Assembly (NCBI GenBank): GCA_903858055.1
Contig: CAIOHM010000035.1
Location: forward strand, 1-8,937
Origin: an uncultured delta proteobacterium
Lineage (GTDB): Bacteria > Myxococcota_A > Polyangia > Polyangiales > Polyangiaceae
Reading direction: 5' to 3'
Length of the DNA stretch: 8,937 bases
How positions within the stretch are numbered: position 1 is the stretch's first letter; every line of letters begins with the position of its first letter. Position numbers and translations under genes: made by a program. The notes under the pieces are model-generated. The model did not search any database, had not been told where the DNA came from, and worked only from the letters and a program-made list of their open reading frames with translations. This document shows positions 1 through 6,934 of the stretch, in pieces.

Positions 1-824
1 CGCATCGCGCGCTCGACGACGGCGACGAGATCCGTGTCGAGACCAGGCCGCAGCTCGCGCAGGCTCGGGGGCTCGGTCGTGAAGAGCTTGTAGAGAATCT
101 CCGTGAGCTCGCCGGTCTCGGGCACGTAGGGGGTGCGGCCCGAGAGCATCTCGTAGAGCATCACGGCGACCGAGTAGATGTCGCTTCGCGCGTCGACCTC
201 GCGCGCGCTGCGGGCTTGCTCCGGCGCCATGTAGAGCGGCGTGCCCAAGGTCGAGTTCACTTGTGTGAGGCTCGCCTCGTTCTCGCTGCTCTCGGCGCGC
301 ACCTTGCTGATGCCGAAGTCCACGAGCTTCACGAAGTCGGGGTCGCCGTCGCGCTCCACGAGGAAGACGTTCGAGGGCTTCATGTCCCGGTGGACGACGC
401 CCGCCCGGTGGGCTGCGGAGAGCGCGCGCAGCGTCTGAATGGCGATATGCACCGCGCGCGGCACCGCGAGCGTGTGCGACGGCTCCTCGTGGAGCACGCC
501 CGCGAGGTCCCGGCCCTGCAAGAACTCCATGACGATGAAGGGCACGCCGCTCGGCAGCCGATCGACGTCGAGGATCTGGACGACGTGCTCGTTGGCGATG
601 CGCGAGGCGGCGACCGCTTCGTTGTAGAAGCGCTCGACGGCGCCGGGGATCGCGAGGACGTTCGGGTGAATGAACTTCAGCGCGACGGGCACACGGCGGA
701 GCACGTGCTGCGCCCGAAGGACAGCGCCCATGCCGCCTTCGCCGAGCACGCGCTCGACGGCGTACTTCTCGAGGAGCACCTCTCCCTCGGTGGGAAACAG
801 TTGCACGAGCGGGGCGGTGTTCAA
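1..824 (-). CDS. Ser/Thr protein kinase, PknB-type (C-terminus beyond window edge)
   Basis: Reading the minus strand gives a bacterial Hanks-type kinase domain that phosphorylates Ser/Thr on unknown partners. Numbered from a TTG at 824: glycine-rich loop GEGGMGAV (29-35), ATP lysine in VALKF (K50), alpha-C glutamate (E69), catalytic loop HRDMKPSN (145-152), DFG (169-171), activation segment ending GTPLYMAPE (194-202), and the helix-F region DIYSVAVMLYEMLSG. All catalytic residues are present, and it is an RD kinase, so activation-loop phosphorylation is plausible. The frame is open to base 3, with about 274 codons seen; any C-terminal sensor, TPR or transmembrane part lies outside. The start is uncertain: there is no in-frame ATG nearby. 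Options are TTG 824, GTG 806, or TTG 920, which has AAGAAGG 8 nt upstream but would leave almost no divergent intergenic DNA. It is divergent from the carboxylase gene. The family call is firm; the substrate is unknown. Confidence 0.93.
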   Translation of the reverse strand, partial: MNTAPLVQLFPTEGEVLLEKYAVERVLGEGGMGAVLRAQHVLRRVPVALKFIHPNVLAIPGAVERFYNEAVAASRIANEHVVQILDVDRLPSGVPFIVMEFLQGRDLAGVLHEEPSHTLAVPRAVHIAIQTLRALSAAHRAGVVHRDMKPSNVFLVERDGDPDFVKLVDFGISKVRAESSENEASLTQVNSTLGTPLYMAPEQARSAREVDARSDIYSVAVMLYEMLSGRTPYVPETGELTEILYKLFTTEPPSLRELRPGLDTDLVAVVERAM

Positions 825-869
825 AGCGAGCGCGAGGTTAGCAGCAAACTTCGCGTTCCCGCAGGAGGG

Positions 870-892
870 CGGAGCCTTTTTTTCGGCCTCCG
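870..892. repeat. Hairpin with seven-T loop in divergent intergenic region
   Basis: CGGAGCC at 870-876 can pair with GGCCTCCG at 885-892 if C887 is bulged, leaving a loop of seven T and one C. The T-run lies in the loop, not after the stem, so this is not an ordinary intrinsic terminator on the plus strand; read on the minus strand it would sit in the leader of the kinase mRNA with an A-rich loop. It could be a leader structure or chance in GC-rich DNA. Confidence 0.35.
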
Positions 893-905
893 CGTGCGCC
901 CGAGC

Positions 906-922
906 CGTTGGCGTCGCCAACG
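906..922. promoter_or_regulatory. 17-nt perfect palindrome, candidate operator
   Basis: CGTTGGCG at 906-913 and CGCCAACG at 915-922 are exact reverse complements around a single T at 914. The site lies between the divergent kinase and carboxylase genes and ends 27 nt before the carboxylase ATG, where a dimeric repressor or activator could act on one or both genes. The one-base centre makes it better suited to a DNA-binding dimer than to an RNA hairpin. I do not recognise the site of a named regulator. A regulatory role is inferred from symmetry and position only. Confidence 0.45.
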
Positions 923-937
923 CCGGAACCTTCTTGT

Positions 938-943
938 AAAGGG
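938..943 (+). promoter_or_regulatory. Ribosome binding site of carboxylase gene (decides start)
   Basis: AAAGGG lies 6 nt before the ATG at 950. This supports 950 as the start over an in-frame TTG at 908, which falls inside the palindrome at 906-922 and has no comparable upstream purine box. Confidence 0.6.
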
Positions 944-949
944 CCGGGC

Positions 950-2515
<1,566 letters not shown>

Positions 2516-2536
2516 CGCCGTCGCGAGGCACCGGGA

Positions 2537-2578
2537 GCCGCCGCGAGCCGTAGTTGGGCGCGGCGGCCGCGTTTTTTT
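2537..2578 (+). terminator. Intrinsic terminator after carboxylase gene
   Basis: GCCGCCGCG (2537-2545) pairs perfectly with CGCGGCGGC (2559-2567), a 9-bp all-G/C stem with a 13-nt loop. CGCG and seven T (2572-2578) follow. It begins 22 nt after the stop codon, so the carboxylase gene is probably the last gene of its transcript. The four bases between stem and T-run are slightly more than ideal. Confidence 0.7.
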
Positions 2579-2602
2579 CGGTCAACGCGGAGAAGCTGAC
2601 CG
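2579..2602. promoter_or_regulatory. Inverted repeat CGGTCA-N12-TGACCG upstream of lipoprotein gene
   Basis: Two exact 6-bp arms (2579-2584 and 2597-2602) lie just past the terminator and 54 nt before the chosen lipoprotein start. The arrangement could be a dimer binding site controlling the hydrolase gene. I do not see a convincing -35/-10 pair next to it. The arms are short, so chance is a real alternative. Confidence 0.3.
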
Positions 2603-2655
2603 TTTCCCGTCGCCGTGTCATCATGGGGCTTCCCTCTCGATCCACGGTGCAACGG

Positions 2656-4305
2656 ATGGCCATGCGCGCGCGTAACCTCGTCTCCAGCTTCTTCGCTCTC
2701 GGCACCCTCGCCGCCACCTTCGCGGTCGGCTGCGGTTCGCCCAACTACAGCCGCGGTCCCGAGGTGACGGGCACCGACGCAGGCGCAGACGCCGGACCAG
2801 TCGGTCCAGGCTCGCTCAAGTGCGACGCCACCGAGGCCGATGTCTACGGCGATCCCGGCGACCTCTCGGCGGTCGCGAACGGCGCGGTCATCAAGTGCAA
2901 GGACGACGGCATCCTCACGAAGGATCAGATGAAGGCCGCTCTCGACGCGATCGACAGCGAGACCATCGTCGACGAGGGCAAGCCGAACCAGACGAGCTTC
3001 CGCAACAAGTACGAAGGGCGCGACCCCGTCTCCGATACGCACGTTTACCGTGTACTGTACAAGACCACGCGCGCGAACGGCTCGGCCTCGGGCGCGCCCG
3101 GCTTCTCGGTGGCCACGGTGTACGTGCCCGTGACGCCCGTCGGCGAGAAGCTTCCGCTCGTGCTCCTCGCGCGCGGAAGCCGCGGTCAGGCCCCCACCTG
3201 CGCTCCCTCGGTCAACAAGGGCGGCGCGATCGTGACCGTCGACAACAAGGACGGCAACTACGTCCACGAAGATTACGTCGCGCTCGCCTACCCGCTCGCG
3301 GGTGCGGGCTTCGCCGTCGTCGCGACCGACAACGCCGGCTACTCGCCGTTCAACTACGGCAAGGCCTCGAACCTGCCGTCGGGCTACGCCCAGCTCGACG
3401 ACGTCGCGCGTTCCTTCCTCGACAGCGCCTACCCGCTGAAGTCCGCGCTTGGCGACAAGGCCCTCGACAAGATGGTGCTCGTCGGCCTCTCGCAGGGCGG
3501 CCACACGATCCTCGGCTCGCTCGAAGCGGCCAACACGTACACGACCGCCGCGCCCATCGTCGGTGTCGCCGCGTATGCCCCCCTTTGGTATACGCAACGC
3601 AGCTGGGGTATTACGCTCAACCAGCTGTCGATCGACGTCGCCGGCGTGCTGCTCAACAAGTCCGCCGGTGTTCCCGGGGCCATCTGGTACCACTACTCCC
3701 ACGCGGAGCTCCTCGACGGCCCGGGTGAGGGCGAGAAGCTCTTCAAGCCGCAGCTCCGCGCCGCGGTGAAGAAGTGGTTCGAGAACATCTGCTGGTCGAA
3801 GACCTACTCCGAGCTCGCGGCGGCGCTCCCGCAAGGGGCTCAAGGCAGCTCCGCGGACTTCTTCAGCGACGAGATGAGCGCGGCGATCGGCGGCGGCAAC
3901 CTCGTCTTCGGTCGCAACTGCGACGGTTCGCCCAACGTTGCACTCTGCAACAAGTGGCTCGACCGCTACAAGGCCGACCACCCGGTGCACACGGGCAAGG
4001 CGAAGGACGTCCCGATTCTCCTCGCGTACGGCCTCAAGGACACGACGATCCCGAAGGACCGCTTCGCCTGCGCCGTCGACAAGATCAAGGAAGGTCGCAG
4101 CGCAGAGCAGCTCGGCAAGGTCGAGTACTGCGTGAACGGTGACGCGGGTCACGGCGGTTCCGTGCTCCTCGAGAGCGACTACGTGAACGACTGGATCAAG
4201 TCGAAGGCGTTCGGAACGGCGGCCCCCGCGGCGAACCCGACCGCGTGCCCGCAGACCACGTGGGACAGCACGATCCCCTGCGACAGCCTCCTCCCGAACG
4301 ACTGA
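2656..4305 (+). CDS. Secreted alpha/beta-hydrolase lipoprotein (secretory-lipase-like)
   Basis: With the ATG at 2656 the 549-residue product starts with Arg residues, a hydrophobic stretch and a lipobox-like AVGC, making C26 the lipid-anchored residue; glycine follows, compatible with outer-membrane or surface location. An Asp-Ala-Gly-rich linker (about 39-50) comes next. The body is an alpha/beta-hydrolase: nucleophile elbow GLSQGG (S279), likely acid D462 in YGLKDTTIP, and likely base H499 in GDAGHGG. A Cys-Ala-Pro-Ser motif near 182-185 and the YPLAGAGFAVVATDNAGY segment resemble the secretory lipase (LIP) group, so hydrolysis of an ester or lipid outside the cytoplasm is likely; the substrate is unknown. 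Besides C26 there are ten cysteines, which could form disulfides. Starts further upstream (ATG 2623, TTG 2554) lengthen the signal peptide or run into the terminator. No clear Shine-Dalgarno box is visible. The gene stands alone between two terminators. Confidence 0.85.
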   Translation: MAMRARNLVSSFFALGTLAATFAVGCGSPNYSRGPEVTGTDAGADAGPVGPGSLKCDATEADVYGDPGDLSAVANGAVIKCKDDGILTKDQMKAALDAIDSETIVDEGKPNQTSFRNKYEGRDPVSDTHVYRVLYKTTRANGSASGAPGFSVATVYVPVTPVGEKLPLVLLARGSRGQAPTCAPSVNKGGAIVTVDNKDGNYVHEDYVALAYPLAGAGFAVVATDNAGYSPFNYGKASNLPSGYAQLDDVARSFLDSAYPLKSALGDKALDKMVLVGLSQGGHTILGSLEAANTYTTAAPIVGVAAYAPLWYTQRSWGITLNQLSIDVAGVLLNKSAGVPGAIWYHYSHAELLDGPGEGEKLFKPQLRAAVKKWFENICWSKTYSELAAALPQGAQGSSADFFSDEMSAAIGGGNLVFGRNCDGSPNVALCNKWLDRYKADHPVHTGKAKDVPILLAYGLKDTTIPKDRFACAVDKIKEGRSAEQLGKVEYCVNGDAGHGGSVLLESDYVNDWIKSKAFGTAAPAANPTACPQTTWDSTIPCDSLLPND

Positions 4306-4339
4306 GCAAGCGCGCACGCGCAACGCGCCACGCACCACG

Positions 4340-4376
4340 AAGGCCCGCGACGAACTCGCGGGTCTTCGCTTTTTTT
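4340..4376 (+). terminator. Intrinsic terminator after hydrolase gene
   Basis: An 11-bp stem (4340-4350 with 4356-4366, one G-U pair, core CCCGCGA/TCGCGGG) closes a 5-nt loop CGAAC. CGC and seven T (4370-4376) follow. It lies 35 nt after the hydrolase stop and is the most convincing terminator in the window. Confidence 0.88.
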
Positions 4377-4390
4377 CGGCGCGTGAAAAC

Positions 4391-4418
4391 TTGGCCACGG
4401 AGAGGGGGCTTCTTTATC
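4391..4418 (+). promoter_or_regulatory. Possible sigma-70-type promoter for PilZ gene
   Basis: TTGGCC (4391-4396) and TTTATC (4413-4418) are 16 nt apart, sit just after the preceding terminator and about 50 nt before the PilZ-protein start. They match four of six and three of six consensus bases. The position is right for a gene that needs its own promoter, but the match is weak. Confidence 0.3.
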
Positions 4419-4429
4419 GCCAGGGTGTC

Positions 4430-4459
4430 CCTCCGGCGGTGGCCGGAGCAGCGGAGGAA
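4430..4459 (+). promoter_or_regulatory. Leader with alternative hairpins and Shine-Dalgarno box of PilZ gene
   Basis: The ribosome binding site GGAGGAA (4453-4459) lies 8 nt before the ATG at 4468 and fixes that start. Just upstream, CTCCGGC (4431-4437) pairs perfectly with GCCGGAG (4442-4448) around GGTG, leaving the ribosome site free. The same left arm, read as CCTCCG (4430-4435), also pairs exactly with CGGAGG (4452-4457), which would hide the ribosome site. The two pairings exclude each other. Translational control is inferred, not shown. Confidence 0.4.
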
Positions 4460-4467
4460 CCCACCCC

Positions 4468-6120
4468 ATGTCTGAGTCCGTCGAGCGTCGCATCGAGTCC
4501 GCCCACCGCATTCCCTTCGAGGCCAACGTCGAGATCGGCGGACCGGCCGGCGAGTCGTTCGAAGCACGCGCCATCGACCTCTCGGGCGAGGGCATGCACC
4601 TGAAGACCGCGTACCTGCCCGAAATCGGTCAGCCGCTCTCGTGCACCTTTGACGCTGGCGACGGCGCCGTCGTGAGCGTGGGCGCCGAGGTCGTGTGGCG
4701 TCGTGATCAGGGCAACGGCGGCGAGTTCGGTATCCAGTTCACCAACGTCGACGACGATCAGGCGCGGGTCCTCGCGGATCTCCTCGACCGAAGCAGCCAG
4801 GCCATGCCGCTCCCCGCGACGGGCGCGCGCGTGCGTCTCCACATCGACGGCCTCGGCGGACCGATGCGCGGCGTCGTGAAGCACCCCTCGGAGCGCAAGC
4901 TCGTGGTGGGCAGCGAGATCGCGTTCCTGCAGCTCGGCCGCGACCTTCAGGTCGAAGAGAAAGAGACCGGTCACAAGCGCCCCGCGCGCATCGACCGCGT
5001 CGACGTCGAGATCGATCCCGCGTCGAAGACCCCGCACCTCGTGATCAGCCTCGTCTACACGGCGGACGGCCACGCGCAGATGCCCGCGGCGGACCTCACG
5101 GACCCGACGCCGCAGAAGCCCATGGAGGTCGAGCCCGACTGGCTCTCGCACGCGAAGGCGAGCCTCGAGAAGGTGAAGCCGCTCATGGGCACGATGGCCA
5201 CGCGCGTGAAGACCTTCACGAAAGCGATGAGCGAGCGCGCGGAAGGCGCGAACGCCGACGTCGCGAAGATCAAGGAGCCCACGCTTCGCACCACCGCGCC
5301 GCCTCCGAACGGTGCGCTTCGTGCCGAGGGCAAGCGCGTCATCCGCGGTGAAGGCGAAGAGCTCCCGCCGCCCGGCTTCAAGCGCCTCCCGATCGGTCGC
5401 AAGGGCCTCGCCGCCGCGGCCGCGATGACCGGCATGCTCCTCGTAGGCTCGCTCGCCCTCCGTTCCTCGGAGCCCGCGCACGAGGCTGCTCCTGTCGAGG
5501 TCACGGCCGTGGCCCCCGCGCCGAGCGCCGATCCTGCCGCTCTCGGCGCCGATCCCGCGGCGATGAACGCGATGCCCACGGCGGCGATGCCCGCAAACGT
5601 CGCACCGCAGGCGCAGGCCGCGAACCCCATGGAGCCGACGACGCCCGCGCTCGCGATGGCCGAAGCTCCGCGCCATGAGCCGAGCATCTTCGGCAACCCC
5701 GACGTTCGCCGCGGCAACGTGCTCCGCCTCCGTCTCGACGGCCCCGTCGATCGCATCCTTGGGGCGAGCGAGCCCACGGGCTTCACCGTCGTCGTCCCGG
5801 GCCGCAAGTCGGTCGAGGTCGCCTCGCCGCTCGCCGAGAAGGACGAGCGCATCGCGAGCATCCGCGTGACCAACGTCGCTTCCGGCGCCGAGCTCTCGGT
5901 CGTCTTCAAGGACGGCGTGCCGAAGTACCTCGTGCGCGGCCACGGCGACGAGCTCGAGATCGTCCTCGCCAACAAGGGCGAGATCGCCACCGCGAGCGCA
6001 GCGACCGCCGAGCCCAAGGCGAAGGCCGAGACCGCGGAGGCAGCTCCTGCTCCGAAGACGACGAAATCGTCGAAGGCCGCGCGCGCCCACAAGAAGAAGA
6101 GCCGCAAGCACCACGGCTGA
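4468..6120 (+). CDS. PilZ-domain membrane protein with AMIN-like periplasmic domain
   Basis: The 550-residue protein has no signal peptide and begins with a PilZ domain (about 7-107) that carries DLSGEG (37-42), matching the DxSxxG half of the c-di-GMP site, and ends with the typical GGEFGIQF. The other half, RxxxR, is not exact: the arginines are R7, R8 and R14, with five residues between R8 and R14. Residues about 116-200 look like a second PilZ-like beta-barrel without those motifs. A charged, partly helical stretch (225-270) follows, then one hydrophobic segment (313-331), an Ala/Pro-rich linker with a repeated ADPAA unit (335-400), an AMIN-like beta domain (about 416-500), and a Lys-rich tail (530-549). 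The predicted layout is cytoplasmic PilZ, one membrane span, and a periplasmic wall- or secretin-type domain. A role in envelope or pilus/secretion control is inferred from the domains. The gene is monocistronic, with GGAGGAA 8 nt before its ATG. PilZ is firm; AMIN and the second barrel are tentative. Confidence 0.88.
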   Translation: MSESVERRIESAHRIPFEANVEIGGPAGESFEARAIDLSGEGMHLKTAYLPEIGQPLSCTFDAGDGAVVSVGAEVVWRRDQGNGGEFGIQFTNVDDDQARVLADLLDRSSQAMPLPATGARVRLHIDGLGGPMRGVVKHPSERKLVVGSEIAFLQLGRDLQVEEKETGHKRPARIDRVDVEIDPASKTPHLVISLVYTADGHAQMPAADLTDPTPQKPMEVEPDWLSHAKASLEKVKPLMGTMATRVKTFTKAMSERAEGANADVAKIKEPTLRTTAPPPNGALRAEGKRVIRGEGEELPPPGFKRLPIGRKGLAAAAAMTGMLLVGSLALRSSEPAHEAAPVEVTAVAPAPSADPAALGADPAAMNAMPTAAMPANVAPQAQAANPMEPTTPALAMAEAPRHEPSIFGNPDVRRGNVLRLRLDGPVDRILGASEPTGFTVVVPGRKSVEVASPLAEKDERIASIRVTNVASGAELSVVFKDGVPKYLVRGHGDELEIVLANKGEIATASAATAEPKAKAETAEAAPAPKTTKSSKAARAHKKKSRKHHG

Positions 6121-6123
6121 TTT

Positions 6124-6140
6124 CCTCCGGTATACGGAGG
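6124..6140 (+). repeat. Short perfect hairpin directly after PilZ-gene stop
   Basis: CCTCCG (6124-6129) and CGGAGG (6135-6140) flank the loop GTATA and begin 3 nt after the stop codon. No T-run follows, so it is probably an mRNA 3'-end stabiliser or the first part of a two-hairpin terminator. The same 6-nt arms occur in the leader of this gene around its ribosome binding site. Confidence 0.5.
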
Positions 6141-6146
6141 TTCTAT

Positions 6147-6186
6147 AGGCCTGAGTCCCCTGCGGATTCGGGCCTTTTCTTCTTTT
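6147..6186 (+). terminator. Intrinsic terminator after PilZ gene
   Basis: AGGCCTGAG (6147-6155) pairs with TTCGGGCCT (6167-6175) through nine pairs, two of them G-U, with an 11-nt loop. A T-rich tract broken by two C (6175-6186) follows. It separates the PilZ gene from the PhoU-like gene. Confidence 0.75.
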
Positions 6187-6239
6187 GGCACCGAACTGTT
6201 GCAGACCGGGGCGGCCTTGGCGCTAGGAACGCCGACACG

Positions 6240-6269
6240 GGAGCCAACCTTTGGGCTCCACGGAAGGTT
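6240..6269 (+). promoter_or_regulatory. Possible pseudoknot over the ribosome binding site of the PhoU-like gene
   Basis: GGAGCC (6240-6245) pairs exactly with GGCTCC (6254-6259), leaving the loop AACCTTTG. Part of that loop, AACCTT (6246-6251), is the exact complement of AAGGTT (6264-6269), which overlaps the Shine-Dalgarno box GGAAGG (6262-6267) 5 nt before the ATG at 6273. Both stems together form an H-type pseudoknot that would block ribosome access; the junction between the stems has no spare base, so the second stem may be 4-5 bp in practice. I do not recognise a named riboswitch class. Confidence 0.35.
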
Positions 6270-6272
6270 TCG

Positions 6273-6914
6273 ATGGCCCTCTCGAACGTCGTTCGCCTGA
6301 TTTTTCCGCGTGACGATCGCTTCTACGGAATCCTCGAACAGCAAGCTGCGCTGGTCCGCGAGGCGGGCAAGGCCATCCTGGCGTTCGTCGATGGTCAGGC
6401 CTCCATCGAGGCGACGGCCTCCGCGGTGAACGGGCTCGAGCCCAAGAGCGACGCGCTCGTTCACCAGCTCGAAGACATCCTCGGCGAGACCTTCGTGACG
6501 CCGATCGACCGCGAGGACCTCCACGAGCTCACCACGGCGCTCGACGACCTCCTCGAGCAGGCGAACCGCGGGGTGCGCGCGGCCGCGGTGCTGGGGATCG
6601 AGCAGCCCTCGGACGGCTTGGCCGCGCAGTTTCGCCACCTGGGCGAGTTCCTCGAGCTCCTCGGAACACAGGTGCCGCGCCTGCGTGCGACCCAATACCT
6701 CGAGATCGTCGAAGCGCGCCGGCAGCTGCGCCGCATCGAGAAGGTGGCGCACAAGAGCTACCGTGACGGTCTGAGCGCGCTCTTCCTCCGCGAGGGAATC
6801 GGCGTGGCCACGCTGCTGCGTGAGAAGTCCGTCCACGACGCGGTCGAAGACGCGATGAGCTGGGCCGACGAAGGCGCCGATCTGCTCGCGGGCGTCGCCC
6901 TGAAGCACGCGTAA
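6273..6914 (+). CDS. DUF47 / PhoU-like phosphate-transport accessory protein
   Basis: The 213-residue, mostly helical protein is the usual length for the DUF47 (PhoU-related) family. It shows the family opening LIFPRDDRFYGIL (9-21), a metal-site-like E56xxxD60 in LEPKSD, the hallmark TFVTPIDRED (73-82) followed by LDDLLEQ, and a long conserved C-terminal helix around IEKVAHKSYRDGLSALF (155-171). There is no signal peptide or membrane segment, so it should be cytoplasmic. Relatives usually sit beside a Pit-type phosphate permease and are thought to regulate it; no permease follows here, and the next gene is a DNA methyltransferase 20 nt downstream. The start is set by GGAAGG 5 nt before the ATG. 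A possible RNA structure covers that box. The family call is strong; the phosphate role is by analogy. Confidence 0.9.
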   Translation: MALSNVVRLIFPRDDRFYGILEQQAALVREAGKAILAFVDGQASIEATASAVNGLEPKSDALVHQLEDILGETFVTPIDREDLHELTTALDDLLEQANRGVRAAAVLGIEQPSDGLAAQFRHLGEFLELLGTQVPRLRATQYLEIVEARRQLRRIEKVAHKSYRDGLSALFLREGIGVATLLREKSVHDAVEDAMSWADEGADLLAGVALKHA

Positions 6915-6934
6915 GGCGCTAACGTACCGCACGC

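Noticed and set aside
908..949. Upstream TTG start for the carboxylase
   Set aside because: It would add 14 residues beginning inside the palindrome; the ATG at 950 has an AAAGGG box at good spacing.
2554..2655. Upstream starts (TTG 2554, ATG 2623) for the hydrolase
   Set aside because: TTG 2554 lies inside the terminator hairpin; ATG 2623 only lengthens the positively charged part of the signal peptide and has no visible ribosome site. ATG 2623 cannot be fully excluded.
4391..4410. Sigma-54 promoter before the PilZ gene
   Set aside because: The GG and GC doublets are 13 nt apart, not the required 10.
5500..5680. Tandem repeat or CRISPR-like pattern in the PilZ-gene linker
   Set aside because: It is Ala/Pro-rich coding low complexity with a loosely repeated ADPAA unit, with no regular repeats or spacers.
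4414..6114. 566-codon open frame on the minus strand across the PilZ gene
   Set aside because: It is rich in Arg, Leu and His without recognisable domains, while the plus strand encodes a clear PilZ protein with a good ribosome site.
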